Part shown: in pieces, positions 10,805 to 19,941 of the stretch
How the letters are laid out: each line of letters starts with the position of its first letter
How positions within the stretch are numbered: the first letter of the stretch is position 1
Position numbers and translations under genes: made by a program
Notes under the pieces: model-generated
Database searches by the model: none
What the model was told of the DNA's origin: nothing
What the model saw: the letters and a program-made list of their open reading frames with translations, nothing else
Source of the DNA: Prochlorococcus sp. AG-321-E21
Lineage (GTDB): Bacteria > Cyanobacteriota > Cyanobacteriia > PCC-6307 > Cyanobiaceae
Assembly: GCA_003283415.1 (NCBI GenBank)
Contig: QBXH01000001.1
Location: 1-64,000, forward strand
DNA: 64,000 nucleotides
Reading direction: 5' to 3'

Positions 10805-11584
10805 CTAAGAGCTTATAAAATTCCATTGACGTGAAAATGTTTTAGATCTTCTCCATGAATAAAAGTTATGATTTGATTCATACGTGCACAAGTTAGAAAT
10901 ATCAATATTTGTGATAGGTATATGTTCTTTCAAAAGTTGAATATTGGCGTACTTCCTTAGATTTAAAGGAATCAAATCGTATTTTTTTTTAACTAACTCT
11001 TTTAGATTAAATAAAATCGCTTTATTATCTGATGATAATATTGTTTCTTTAGAAACGAATTTTTTATAAAAATTTTCTAAGGTTTTATTATCTACTAAAT
11101 AGTGCTTTTCTGATATTGATGGACCTATCGCGACAAGGATATCTTCCTTTAAGCAACCTTTACTACAAAAGATTTTGATAATGTTTTTAATTATGTTATT
11201 TTCTAAACCCTTTCTTCCGCAATGTATCGCAGCAACAACCCTTTTTGTTTTTTCAGCAAATAAAATTGGCATACAATCTGCTGTGTATATCCATAAATTT
11301 TGATTATGTTTATCACAAACTATTCCATCAGCCTTTACTTTTACATTCTCTTGAGTCTTTGATCCGAAAACTATTTGGTTACTGTGTATTTGATTTAAAA
11401 AACAATTATTATTATTTAAATTAAGACGATTTGATAAAAGTGATAGATTGATTTCGGAACTTGTTTTAGTAAAAAAACCATGTTTAAAATTATTCTTGAG
11501 AAGAGTGGGAGATAAATAGTATTTTAATTTTTTGTCTTTTATCACAAACTCATTTTCGTGAAAATATTTTTGACTTGAAGACAT
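10805..11584 (-). CDS. Laccase-domain (YfiH/PgeF-type) protein
   Basis: Members of this family were first called polyphenol oxidoreductases and are now known to act as purine nucleoside hydrolases/phosphorylases or as peptidoglycan-editing enzymes. The metal-binding motifs YTADCMPILF (about residues 99-108) and AAIHCGRKGL (about 117-126) are clear. The length of 259 aa is normal. The 10-bp gap to the upstream Tab2-like gene suggests one transcript with the Tab2/S1 pair. The physiological substrate cannot be decided from the sequence. Confidence 0.85.
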   Translation of the reverse strand: MSSSQKYFHENEFVIKDKKLKYYLSPTLLKNNFKHGFFTKTSSEINLSLLSNRLNLNNNNCFLNQIHSNQIVFGSKTQENVKVKADGIVCDKHNQNLWIYTADCMPILFAEKTKRVVAAIHCGRKGLENNIIKNIIKIFCSKGCLKEDILVAIGPSISEKHYLVDNKTLENFYKKFVSKETILSSDNKAILFNLKELVKKKYDLIPLNLRKYANIQLLKEHIPITNIDISNLCTYESNHNFYSWRRSKTFSRQWNFISS

Positions 11585-11594
11585 GATATTTGCT

Positions 11595-12500
11595 TTAAGG
11601 AATTAATTGAATATCTTTTAAAATCCAAAAACCTGCGAATTTCTCAACAAATGGAGTTGATTGTATCGATATAAACTGATAACCATAAGAATCTTTCTTA
11701 GTTTGCATGAATTTATCATTTATTTCCTTGGCATCTTTCTCTTGTAAATCTGTTACTAACCATTTGTTATCTTCAGAGGCCTCAAGTATGAGTTGGTTCT
11801 TTTCTATCAGCAGCTTGACAGGTTCTAAACTACTAAACCAAGCCGCAAGAGCAAGTGATCTGTCTTTACTGAATAGTCTAAGGCCAGGTACTAAGTTCTC
11901 ATTTTTTATTGAATTCTGGATTGGAAAAATATCTCCAAATTCAATAGGCCAATTTTGAGCTAATCTTAATTCCTCTATAGATATTTCCGAAATTGTCAAT
12001 GCATCACCTCTTACTGCCTCAGGTAAAGGTTTCGGATCATTAGCAATACTGGAGGTAAAGGTTGGAGCTAATACTCCTTTTACATATCCATTCTCTAGAG
12101 GGTAAACCTCTTGTTCGAGGAATTCGATTCTGTCAAATAATTCATAAGTCCTTCGGCTAACAAGAGCCTCAATCTCAAAATTCTCAATAGATTTTGTAAT
12201 TATTGATTTCATTGAGGCTCTCCAAAATCTTATTTTTGATGGCTTTGCCCAACCTTTTCTTTCTGCATCATTCAGAGCTTCTTTTAAAGCTTTTGTAAGC
12301 CATATTGAATTTACCTCGTTTGCTGGACATATTTTATTCCATAAAAATATATCCTCTGTGTTGAAGTTTTTTGAAGATGAAATAATTAATTCCCATCTTT
12401 TCTTACCATTTTTTTCAATAATTGGCCTCGAATAGAAGTCCAACTCCCAATCTGATATTTTTAAATCTGAATTCGATTTTTTTTTTTCATTAATGGTCAT
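11595..12500 (-). CDS. Tab2/Atab2-family RNA-binding protein
   Basis: This family (DUF1092) is confined to oxygenic phototrophs. In Chlamydomonas, Tab2 is needed for translation of psaB mRNA, and Arabidopsis ATAB2 acts on photosystem mRNAs. The recognisable features are SDWELDFYSRPI at the N-terminus, KIRFWRASMKSIITKS around residue 95, and the C-terminal FAGFWILKDIQLIP (the W-x-L stretch conserved at the end of the family). Its start overlaps the end of the S1-domain gene by 4 bp, so the two RNA-binding proteins are probably translated together. A role in photosystem I translation here is inferred by homology. Confidence 0.82.
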   Translation of the reverse strand: MTINEKKKSNSDLKISDWELDFYSRPIIEKNGKKRWELIISSSKNFNTEDIFLWNKICPANEVNSIWLTKALKEALNDAERKGWAKPSKIRFWRASMKSIITKSIENFEIEALVSRRTYELFDRIEFLEQEVYPLENGYVKGVLAPTFTSSIANDPKPLPEAVRGDALTISEISIEELRLAQNWPIEFGDIFPIQNSIKNENLVPGLRLFSKDRSLALAAWFSSLEPVKLLIEKNQLILEASEDNKWLVTDLQEKDAKEINDKFMQTKKDSYGYQFISIQSTPFVEKFAGFWILKDIQLIP

Positions 12501-13714
12501 TTTTCTAGATCTTTTTTATCGAAAAGTGCCTTAGTTTTTAAAGATCTTTCAGAGGCTTCAATCATGATTTTTTCTTTATCAATGATTAATTCTCCAGGGG
12601 AATTTTCTAATAATGCTGTGTTTAGACTAATTCTTCCTCTCTCTAAGTCGATTTCTGTTATTAGGGCCTTTATAACTTCACCCTCCACGAAAATTTCTCT
12701 TAAATTTCGAATCGATCCATTTGTTAAAGAAGATTGATGAAGTAGCCCGCTTGCCCCTCCTAGATCAACAAAGAAGCCATATGGCTTTATTGCTAAAACT
12801 TCACCCTCAATTAATTGTCCTAATCTTAGATCTGCAAATTTAGAAACTAGGAGCGCTTTTTTTTCTGACAAAACAAGCTTTCGTGTCTCTGGATTTACTT
12901 CTAAAAATGCTACTTTTAAATTTTTGCTTACAAAAGATTGATAATCTTGACCATCTTCTAGTTGTGATCTGGGAATAAAGCCTCTTAATCCATCAACATC
13001 ACAAGTAAGTCCTCCTCTATTAAAACCATTAATTGTAACTTTAATTAATTCTCCATTTTTCGCAGAACGTGCAACTTTTTCCCAACTTTGTCTAAGAATT
13101 AATGCTCGAGCACTCACAGTGACCATCCCATCTGCATTTTGTTCTTTGATTACTAAAACTTCCATTTCTAAACCGATGGGAAATTTTTCTTTGAAATTAG
13201 TAATCACTCCCAATCCACATTCTTTTTTTGGCATGAAACCTGGTGCCTTCCCACTAATGTCTATATACAAACCATCACTTTCAATTGCTATTACTTTCCC
13301 TTTAATTGTTTCTCCTGTATCACCTATAGGCTCATTTTCATTTAAAGCTTCTAAAAAGGCATTTTCGTCAAAATCAAATTCATCAACTTTTCTTTCTATT
13401 ATGAAATCTTGATCTTCAGTTTGTAAATTCAAAGGTTTTGATAACGCTTCATAACTTACGTTTTCAAAGTTAATATTTTTGGAATAACTTTCTTTGTCTT
13501 TATTTAAAGGAGGATCAATAATTTGAGGTTTTATCTCTTGAAGTTCTGTTTTGATTTCTTTTGAAGGATTCTGATTGTCATTAAGAACTTCTTCCTTCTT
13601 GCTATAAGTATTTTTTTTACTTATGTGCAGAACTTGAGGAGGCTTCTTAACATCATTTTTGTTACCCTTGATTTTTTTATAATTTTGGGCATCCTTATCA
13701 CTAACTCCCTTCAT
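12497..13714 (-). CDS. S1-domain RNA-binding protein (ribosomal protein S1 homologue B)
   Basis: Three S1 domains are visible in order: GETIKGKVIAIESDGLYIDI (from about residue 137), GELIKVTINGFNRGGLTCDV (about 221) and GQLIEGEVLAIKPYGFFVDL (about 305). The first 120 or so residues are a lysine/glutamate/asparagine-rich, probably disordered tail that ordinary cyanobacterial S1 lacks. This matches the second S1 homologue of cyanobacteria (often labelled rps1b or Nbp1) rather than the primary ribosomal protein. It is the first gene of a probable S1-Tab2-laccase-domain operon and overlaps Tab2 by 4 bp, which supports a role in translation initiation on selected mRNAs. Confidence 0.85.
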   Translation of the reverse strand: MKGVSDKDAQNYKKIKGNKNDVKKPPQVLHISKKNTYSKKEEVLNDNQNPSKEIKTELQEIKPQIIDPPLNKDKESYSKNINFENVSYEALSKPLNLQTEDQDFIIERKVDEFDFDENAFLEALNENEPIGDTGETIKGKVIAIESDGLYIDISGKAPGFMPKKECGLGVITNFKEKFPIGLEMEVLVIKEQNADGMVTVSARALILRQSWEKVARSAKNGELIKVTINGFNRGGLTCDVDGLRGFIPRSQLEDGQDYQSFVSKNLKVAFLEVNPETRKLVLSEKKALLVSKFADLRLGQLIEGEVLAIKPYGFFVDLGGASGLLHQSSLTNGSIRNLREIFVEGEVIKALITEIDLERGRISLNTALLENSPGELIIDKEKIMIEASERSLKTKALFDKKDLEK

Positions 13715-13777
13715 AGGTAAAATAAGAGTAATTTATTATTAGCATATTCTAAATGTTAGTACTCACAATTAAAAATA

Positions 13778-14566
13778 ATGAACTTTAAATCAATACCAAG
13801 CGAGTTTGAATATTTATCATGGCCAGAAGTAAAAAATATTTCAAAAGATAAAAGATCAACAATTATTTGGCCATTTGGAGCTGTAGAACAGCATGGTCCT
13901 CATTTACCTTTAGCTACAGATAGTATTTTTGTTGACGAGATAATTTCGGAAGTTCTAAAATTGATTCCCTCCGAAACACCTATAAAAAAACTTCCAACTC
14001 AATATATTGGGTTTTCTCCAGAACATAAGGGATTTGATGGGACTATATCCCTATCTTCAAATCTATTAACTTTGATGATTAAAGAAGTTGGAGTCCAATT
14101 AGCTGAAATGGGATTTAAAAGATTGATATTAATTAATGCACATGGAGGTCAAATTTCTTTACTTAATACCGCAGCAAGAGAATTAAGAAGTATTGCTCCA
14201 GAACTTTCAGTTTTCCCTTGTTTTTTATGGAGTGGAGTTGATGGTTTAAGTGATTTATTAACGATAAAAGAGATTGAGAACGGATTACATGCATCCTTAG
14301 CTGAAACGAGCTTAATGATGGCTTTGAAATCTGAACTTGTTGGAGAGGAGAGACCTTGTGAAGGGATTGAAGATCTAATCCCTGAGGGCTGGAGTTTGGA
14401 AGGGAATGCTCCAACGGCTTGGTTTACAGATGATTTAAGTAAATCTGGAGTTATTGGAGATAGCAGAGGTTCAAACAAAAAATTGGGTATTAATTTAAAG
14501 ACTCTCTTGACAAATCATTGGTATAAAATGATCACAAATCTCATGCAATCCGACTGGCCAAAGTAA
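13778..14566 (+). CDS. Creatininase-family amidohydrolase
   Basis: The metal-binding residues of the creatininase/MftE/ArfB family are visible: WPFGAVEQHGPHLPLATD (Glu, His and Asp ligands, about residues 31-48), INAHGG (about 121) and the HASLAETSLMM helix (about 172). The length of 262 aa is typical. Family members hydrolyse cyclic amides or trim modified peptides and deazaflavin precursors; with no mycofactocin or riboflavin genes nearby, the substrate is unknown. The gene is divergent from the S1 gene and is followed by a hairpin that may end its transcript before ado. Confidence 0.85.
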   Translation: MNFKSIPSEFEYLSWPEVKNISKDKRSTIIWPFGAVEQHGPHLPLATDSIFVDEIISEVLKLIPSETPIKKLPTQYIGFSPEHKGFDGTISLSSNLLTLMIKEVGVQLAEMGFKRLILINAHGGQISLLNTAARELRSIAPELSVFPCFLWSGVDGLSDLLTIKEIENGLHASLAETSLMMALKSELVGEERPCEGIEDLIPEGWSLEGNAPTAWFTDDLSKSGVIGDSRGSNKKLGINLKTLLTNHWYKMITNLMQSDWPK

Positions 14567-14577
14567 TTTACATAAAT

Positions 14578-14597
14578 AACTAATGAATGAATTAGTT
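14578..14597 (+). terminator. Hairpin after the creatininase-family gene
   Basis: A perfect 7-bp inverted repeat AACTAAT/ATTAGTT with a 6-base loop starts 11 bp after the stop codon and is followed by a weakly T-rich stretch (TTAAATTG). It may act as a terminator separating this gene from ado. The T-tract is poor and the stem is AT-only, so this is tentative. Confidence 0.4.
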
Positions 14598-14684
14598 TTA
14601 AATTGAAACTATTTCCCTCATATATTTATATTTTCATTATAATTGTGTAAACTCATTGCATAATGAACAAAAGCTTTAACCTAA

Positions 14685-15416
14685 ATGCAAACTCTAGAAT
14701 CTAATAAAAACCTTAAATTAGGAACATCGACTGACAATGTATCAGTTAATCTCCCCGATTTTACAACAGATGCTTATAAAGATGCATATAGCAGAATAAA
14801 TGCAATTGTTATTGAAGGGGAACAAGAAGCTTACGATAACTATATTTCAATAGCAACCCTTTTACCCAACGATGCGGAAGAATTAACTAAGCTTGCAAAA
14901 ATGGAGCTTAAGCATAAAAGAGGTTTTACAGCATGTGGCAAGAATTTGGGAGTTCAAGCAGATATGCCTTTTGCTAAGGAATTCTTTTCAAAATTACATG
15001 GTAATTTCCAGTTAGCATTAAAAGATGGCAATCTAACTACCTGTCTTCTCATACAAGCTATCCTAATTGAAGCTTTTGCAATTTCTGCTTATCACGTTTA
15101 CATAAGAGTTGCTGATCCATTTGCAAAAAAAATTACGCAGGGTGTGGTAAATGATGAATATTTACATTTGAATTATGGTGAGAAATGGCTGAGAGAAAAT
15201 CTTCATTCATGCAAAGATGAATTAATTGCAGCTAACAAAATAAATCTCCCAATTATAAAGAAAATGCTTGATCAAGTTGCAGATGATGCTGCTACTCTGT
15301 CTATGGATAAAGAGGAATTGATGGAAGAATTTATGATTGCTTATCAAGATGCACTTCTTGAAATGGGCTTAGATAATAGAGAAATAGCAAGAATGGCAAT
15401 GGCAGCAATTGTTTAA
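14685..15416 (+). CDS. ado: Aldehyde-deformylating oxygenase (alkane synthesis)
   Basis: Ado is a ferritin-like di-iron enzyme that turns fatty aldehydes into alkanes (n-1) and formate. The iron ligands can be placed in the two E-x-x-H motifs, ELKHKR (about residues 73-78) and NDEYLHLNYG (about 156-165), with further helix glutamates such as IEGEQEAYDNY. The length of 243 aa is standard. It is directly upstream of aar on the same strand, the conserved cyanobacterial hydrocarbon gene pair, with a 107-bp gap. In Prochlorococcus the expected product is pentadecane. A TATAAT box is seen about 40 bp before the start (14638-14643). Confidence 0.95.
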   Translation: MQTLESNKNLKLGTSTDNVSVNLPDFTTDAYKDAYSRINAIVIEGEQEAYDNYISIATLLPNDAEELTKLAKMELKHKRGFTACGKNLGVQADMPFAKEFFSKLHGNFQLALKDGNLTTCLLIQAILIEAFAISAYHVYIRVADPFAKKITQGVVNDEYLHLNYGEKWLRENLHSCKDELIAANKINLPIIKKMLDQVADDAATLSMDKEELMEEFMIAYQDALLEMGLDNREIARMAMAAIV

Positions 15417-15467
15417 ATCATAAGAAATTAATATATACTTCATAGTTTTTTTTATTTGTATTAAGTA

Positions 15468-15484
15468 AATAGCTCTGTGCTATT
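15468..15484 (+). repeat. Short inverted repeat in the ado-aar gap
   Basis: A 6-bp perfect inverted repeat AATAGC-N5-GCTATT lies in the middle of the 107-bp gap between ado and aar. A second short pair AGAAT/ATTCT follows at 15492-15507. Either could be a leader hairpin or an operator affecting aar separately from ado. There is no T-run, so a terminator is unlikely. Confidence 0.3.
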
Positions 15485-15523
15485 GTTCATAAGAATATAA
15501 AGATTCTATAAATAAATTAATCA

Positions 15524-16564
15524 ATGTTTGGGCTTATTGGTCATTCAACTAGTTTTGAAGATGCAAAAAGAAAGGCTTCATTATTGGGCTTTGACCATAT
15601 TGCTGACGGAGATTTGGATGTATGGTGCACAGCCCCTCCACAATTAGTTGAAAATGTAGAAGTAAAAAGTGCTACTGGAATATCAATTGAAGGTACTTAT
15701 ATTGATTCATGTTTTGTTCCTGAAATGCTATCAAGGTTTAAAACAGCAAGAAGAAAAGTATTAAATGCTATGGAATTAGCTCAAAAAAAAGGCATTAACA
15801 TAACAGCTTTGGGTGGATTTACTTCTATAATTTTTGAAAATTTTAATCTTTTACAACACAAACAGATTAGAAATACATCTTTAGAGTGGGAAAGATTTAC
15901 AACTGGGAATACTCACACTGCATGGGTTATTTGTAGACAATTAGAGATAAATGCTCCTCGAGTAGGAATAGATCTTAAAAGTGCGACTGTTGCAGTAGTC
16001 GGAGCTACAGGCGATATAGGCAGTGCGGTTTGTCGATGGTTGATTAATAAAACGGGTATTAGGGAACTTCTTTTAGTAGCTAGGCAAAAGGAACCTTTAG
16101 TTTCTTTACAAAAGGAATTAGATGGTGGAATCATCAGAAATTTAGATGAGGCATTACCTGAAGCAGATATTGTTGTATGGGTAGCAAGTATGCCAAAGAC
16201 GATGGAAATCGATTCAAATAATCTCAAAAAACCATGCTTAATGATTGATGGAGGATATCCAAAGAATCTTGATGAGAAATTTCAAGGTAATAATATACAT
16301 GTTGTGAAGGGAGGTATTGTAAAGTTCTTTAATGATATAGGTTGGAATATGATGGAACTAGCGGAAATGCAAAATCCTCAAAGAGAAATGTTTGCATGTT
16401 TTGCAGAAGCCATGATTTTAGAATTTGAAAAATGTCACACTAACTTTAGCTGGGGAAGAAACAATATATCTCTTGAGAAAATGGAATTTATTGGAGCTGC
16501 CTCTGTTAAGCATGGATTCTCTGCTATTGGGCTTGACAATCATCCAAAAGTTCTAGCACTTTGA
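15524..16564 (+). CDS. aar: Long-chain acyl-ACP reductase (aldehyde-forming)
   Basis: Aar reduces acyl-ACP to fatty aldehyde with NADPH through an acyl-cysteine intermediate and supplies Ado. A Rossmann motif [18 protein letters not shown] (about residues 158-175) and the catalytic cysteine in [11 protein letters not shown] (about residue 290) are visible. The N-terminal [18 protein letters not shown] is characteristic of the family, and the 346-aa length is close to standard. It is followed after 3 bp by accA, so acetyl-CoA carboxylation and acyl-ACP use are genetically linked. Confidence 0.95.
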   Translation: MFGLIGHSTSFEDAKRKASLLGFDHIADGDLDVWCTAPPQLVENVEVKSATGISIEGTYIDSCFVPEMLSRFKTARRKVLNAMELAQKKGINITALGGFTSIIFENFNLLQHKQIRNTSLEWERFTTGNTHTAWVICRQLEINAPRVGIDLKSATVAVVGATGDIGSAVCRWLINKTGIRELLLVARQKEPLVSLQKELDGGIIRNLDEALPEADIVVWVASMPKTMEIDSNNLKKPCLMIDGGYPKNLDEKFQGNNIHVVKGGIVKFFNDIGWNMMELAEMQNPQREMFACFAEAMILEFEKCHTNFSWGRNNISLEKMEFIGAASVKHGFSAIGLDNHPKVLAL

Positions 16565-16567
16565 ATC

Positions 16568-17575
16568 ATGCCAAGACGATATCTTCTAGATTTTGAGAAA
16601 CCTCTTGTAGAGCTTGAGAAGCAAATAGAGCAAATTAGAGAATTAGCCAGAGATTCAGAAGTAGATGTTAGTCAACAGTTATTACAACTAGAAACACTCG
16701 CTACAAGAAGAAGAGAGGAAATTTTTAGATCTCTTACACCTGCTCAAAAAATACAAGTAGCTAGACATCCACAAAGACCAAGTACTTTGGATTTTATTCA
16801 AATGTTTTGTGATGATTGGATCGAATTACACGGAGATAGAAATGGAGGAGATGATATGGCTCTAATTGGAGGCTTAGGTACGATAAATAATCATCCTGTA
16901 CTTTTATTAGGTCATCAGAAAGGAAGAGATACAAAGGAAAATGTAGTTAGAAACTTTGGGATGGCAAAACCGGGAGGTTATAGAAAAGCTTTAAGGTTAA
17001 TGCAACATGCTGATAGGTTTTCATTGCCTATTCTTACTTTTATTGATACTCCTGGTGCATATGCTGGTCTCTCTGCCGAAGAACAGGGTCAAGGAGAAGC
17101 TATAGCTCGAAATCTTAGAGAAATGTTTGGATTTAAAGTTCCAATAATTGCAACTATTATTGGTGAAGGGGGTTCTGGAGGTGCTCTTGGAATTGGAGTG
17201 GCTGATAGATTATTGATGTTCGAACACAGTGTTTATACTGTCGCCAGCCCTGAAGCTTGTGCCTCAATTCTTTGGAGAGATGCTGCAAAAGCTTCTGAAG
17301 CTGCAACAGCTTTAAAGATAACTGGTAAAGATCTTCTTGATTTAGGTGTAATAGATGAAGTTTTAGAAGAGCCTGCTGGAGGTAATAACTGGGCACCTCT
17401 AGAGGCTGGGAATTCTCTAAAAAATTCAATTGAGAAGCATCTTAATGAATTATTAGAATTAGGTAAAGAGGAACTTTTGGAGCAAAGATATGCAAAATTT
17501 AGGGTACTAGGGAAATTTATTGAATCAAATAATATTGAAGAAATTCAGGAAGAATTAACTCAAAAAATAGAATAA
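16568..17575 (+). CDS. accA: Acetyl-CoA carboxylase carboxyltransferase alpha subunit
   Basis: AccA with AccD moves the carboxyl group from biotin to acetyl-CoA, making malonyl-CoA for fatty acid synthesis. Family stretches include [35 protein letters not shown] (about residues 159-176) and [18 protein letters not shown] (about 197-214). The length of 335 aa is normal. It begins 3 bp after aar and ends 1 bp before the next gene, so it is in the same tight operon. Confidence 0.97.
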   Translation: MPRRYLLDFEKPLVELEKQIEQIRELARDSEVDVSQQLLQLETLATRRREEIFRSLTPAQKIQVARHPQRPSTLDFIQMFCDDWIELHGDRNGGDDMALIGGLGTINNHPVLLLGHQKGRDTKENVVRNFGMAKPGGYRKALRLMQHADRFSLPILTFIDTPGAYAGLSAEEQGQGEAIARNLREMFGFKVPIIATIIGEGGSGGALGIGVADRLLMFEHSVYTVASPEACASILWRDAAKASEAATALKITGKDLLDLGVIDEVLEEPAGGNNWAPLEAGNSLKNSIEKHLNELLELGKEELLEQRYAKFRVLGKFIESNNIEEIQEELTQKIE

Positions 17576-17576
17576 A

Positions 17577-18284
17577 TTGAAATTAGCATTCATAACAGGG
17601 GCATCTAAAGGTATTGGTAGATCTACAGCAATTGCTTTCGCAAATGCTGGTTGGGATTTGATTTTACTTTCAAGAGATTTAGAAATGATGGAAACACTCA
17701 GAGATGAGCTATCAGATACGCAGTCAACAATTAATCTTGTAAAATGTGATTTATCTAATGCATATGAAATAGATAATTCTGTAAAAGAATCAATAAAGAT
17801 ATATGGCTGCCCTTCGGTTTTAATAAATAATGCAGGATGCGCTTTTAATGGAAACCTTGTAGAAATGCCTCTAAAAAAATGGCAAGAAATAATTCAAATA
17901 AATCTCACAAGTGTTTTTCAGGTATGTAGTTCAATTGTCCCCTCAATGAGAAAAGATGGTGGCTTGATTATCAATGTTAGTAGTCACGCCTCTTATAAGG
18001 CCTTCCCTCAGTGGGGAGCTTACTGTATATCAAAATCTGCTCTGGCAATGTTTACTAAGTGTCTAAGAGAGGAAGAGAGATCTAACTCGATTAGAGCTTG
18101 TACAATTACTTTAGGCTCAGTTAATACCCCTCTTTGGGATACAGAAACAATTAAATCAGATTTCGATAGAACTTCTATGCTTTCTTCAATTAAAGTCTCA
18201 AATACTATTTTATATATCGCGGAACAACCAGAATCACAATTAATTGAAGACTTAACTCTTATGCCTGCAGGAGGAGCTTTTTAA
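17577..18284 (+). CDS. Short-chain dehydrogenase/reductase
   Basis: This is a classical SDR: TGxxxGIG cofactor motif (FITGASKGIGRSTA, residues 5-18), NNAG near 85, and the catalytic Ser plus Y-x-x-x-K (SSHASYKAFPQWGAYCISK, about 135-153). The length of 235 aa is normal. It starts with TTG 2 bp after the accA stop and is the last gene of the ado-aar-accA run. The position suggests a reductase acting on acyl or aldehyde intermediates, but the sequence alone does not define a substrate; it is not the usual FabG. Confidence 0.85.
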   Translation: MKLAFITGASKGIGRSTAIAFANAGWDLILLSRDLEMMETLRDELSDTQSTINLVKCDLSNAYEIDNSVKESIKIYGCPSVLINNAGCAFNGNLVEMPLKKWQEIIQINLTSVFQVCSSIVPSMRKDGGLIINVSSHASYKAFPQWGAYCISKSALAMFTKCLREEERSNSIRACTITLGSVNTPLWDTETIKSDFDRTSMLSSIKVSNTILYIAEQPESQLIEDLTLMPAGGAF

Positions 18285-18302
18285 AGAAAATAACTAGAAC
18301 CT

Positions 18303-18355
18303 AAATGTTTATAAAGGGATCTTTTTTTATCGTTTATATCCCCTCATGAACATTT
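18303..18355 (+). repeat. Nested inverted repeat upstream of folE
   Basis: Two nested complementary pairs, AAATGTT/AACATTT (outer) and GGGAT/ATCCC (inner), bracket a T7-containing loop. The 3' outer arm also belongs to a perfect 12-base palindrome ACATTTAAATGT (18350-18361). The element lies between the SDR stop and a TATAAT box. It could be the terminator of the upstream operon or an operator for folE. Confidence 0.4.
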
Positions 18356-18363
18356 AAATGTGA

Positions 18364-18369
18364 TATAAT
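18364..18369 (+). promoter_or_regulatory. Candidate -10 box for folE
   Basis: A consensus TATAAT occurs about 70 bp upstream of the folE start, just after the palindrome. No good -35 is seen at 17 bp, which is common for Prochlorococcus promoters. The call rests on the box and its position only. Confidence 0.4.
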
Positions 18370-18438
18370 GTATAAGCAATATACGCCTCAAGTGGATATA
18401 GTGACAAGGTTTGCAGACTATTTTCTGATAACAATTCT

Positions 18439-19185
18439 ATGACCTCTACATTACCTAACGATAATCTTAAAAAGAATCTTGACGAACAAATTAATAATAA
18501 ATTAGTTTCTGAAATAATTAAGGATCGAATTAAACTTCAAAAAAAAAGATTCCATGCTAATGATAATATTTCCGAGTTCATAAATCCTGGAGAATTAGAA
18601 ATTCTTCAGAAGGAAGTTGCTTCTAAAGTTAGGGATTTATTAAAATCTTTAGTCATAGATATTGAGAATGACCATAACTCTCAAGAGACTGCCGAAAGAG
18701 TTGCAAAAATGTATTTGAAAGAAGTTTTCAAAGGTAGATACCATAAAAGGCCAAATGTTACAGACTTTCCCAATGCCAAAAAATTAGATGAAATATATAC
18801 TCTTGGACCAATAAGCGTTCGTTCTGCTTGCTCTCATCACATGGTTCCTATTATTGGCGATTGCTGGATTGGTATTAAGCCTGGAGATAAAGTTATAGGA
18901 ATCTCAAAGTTTTCTAGAGTAGCTGATTGGGTCTTTTCTAGACCACATATCCAAGAGGAAGCAGTGATGATTCTGGCAGATGAGATTGAACGTTTATGTG
19001 AACCAAAAGGTTTAGCAATTCTCGTTAAGGCTAAACACTATTGCATGTGTTGGAGGGGGGTAAAGGAACCTAATACAAGCATGATTAATTCAATTGTAAG
19101 GGGAGATTTTAGACATGATATAAGCCTAAAACAGGAATTCTTTGAGTTAGTCAAACAACAACCTAATGGGTTATCTTGCTATTAA
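18439..19185 (+). CDS. folE: GTP cyclohydrolase I
   Basis: This enzyme converts GTP to dihydroneopterin triphosphate, the first step toward folate and other pterins. The zinc-binding residues are in SACSHHMVPI (about residue 130) and HYCMCWRGV (about 202). It ends with the family-like RGDFRHDISLKQEFFELV. The N-terminal ~45 residues form a lysine- and asparagine-rich extension. It converges on trpF with 48 bp between the stops. The QueD/PTPS-like protein at 55879 uses the same pterin product. Confidence 0.96.
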   Translation: MTSTLPNDNLKKNLDEQINNKLVSEIIKDRIKLQKKRFHANDNISEFINPGELEILQKEVASKVRDLLKSLVIDIENDHNSQETAERVAKMYLKEVFKGRYHKRPNVTDFPNAKKLDEIYTLGPISVRSACSHHMVPIIGDCWIGIKPGDKVIGISKFSRVADWVFSRPHIQEEAVMILADEIERLCEPKGLAILVKAKHYCMCWRGVKEPNTSMINSIVRGDFRHDISLKQEFFELVKQQPNGLSCY

Positions 19186-19233
19186 ACTAACTTAAAAATA
19201 ATTGATAATTGTCTTTAGAATTTGAAAAATATA

Positions 19234-19887
19234 TTATTTCCTAATTTCTCTAATTATCTGTTTTGTTTTTTCTAAATCTTTTATCCCTGGAGAAATTTCA
19301 ACACTACTCGAAATATCAATACCATTTGGTTTTATCTTTTCTAAAATGACATCTATCCAATCTGAAGAAACGCCTCCAGCAATCCACCAAGGTTTACTAA
19401 AACTTATATCCTCTAAATAATTTTGTTCTATTCTTATCCCGGAACCTCCATATGTTTCTTTATTCCATGAATCCAAAAGTATTGCATCTATAAAGTTTTC
19501 ATAAGGTTTAATTTTTTCAAGATCTTCTTTATTTTTTATTCTGAAAGCTTTCCATAAACCAACATTTGGAATCCGTTGTTTTAATTTTTGACAATAATCA
19601 ATATCTTCATCTCCATGAAGTTGAATTATAGTTTCGCTTGTTTCTCCTAAAAAACTTTTAATAATTGAATCAAGAGGACTATTTTTTACTACTGAAACCC
19701 TATCAATTTTTGGATATAAATTTTTTAAAGTTTTGAAGATTTCTTTTTTCTTTTCTGGGGAAACATATCTTGGAGATTCATCAACCGAAATGATACCTAT
19801 CGCATTAGTTCCTAATTCGGCTACTTTAACAGCTTGTTCAATGGTTGTTATTCCACAAATTTTAACTAAAGTGTTGGTCTCAAGCAT
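19234..19887 (-). CDS. trpF: Phosphoribosylanthranilate isomerase
   Basis: This TIM-barrel enzyme of tryptophan synthesis isomerises N-(5'-phosphoribosyl)anthranilate. The catalytic cysteine is in VKICGITTIEQA (residue 11) and the acid in DAILLDSW (about residue 137); IIQLHGDE and WIAGGVSSD are family signatures. The length of 217 aa is normal. It stands alone, not with other trp genes; trpA is at 51491 in this window. Confidence 0.96.
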   Translation of the reverse strand: MLETNTLVKICGITTIEQAVKVAELGTNAIGIISVDESPRYVSPEKKKEIFKTLKNLYPKIDRVSVVKNSPLDSIIKSFLGETSETIIQLHGDEDIDYCQKLKQRIPNVGLWKAFRIKNKEDLEKIKPYENFIDAILLDSWNKETYGGSGIRIEQNYLEDISFSKPWWIAGGVSSDWIDVILEKIKPNGIDISSSVEISPGIKDLEKTKQIIREIRK

Positions 19888-19941
19888 ATCTTTATCTTAT
19901 AGGTAGAATTATATTATTTGATAATTTAACGGAGATTATTT

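Noticed and set aside
14149-14478. Two minus-strand ORFs (109 and 83 aa) in the creatininase-family gene
   Set aside because: Overlapping shadows of a well-supported gene; serine/leucine-rich translations without motifs.
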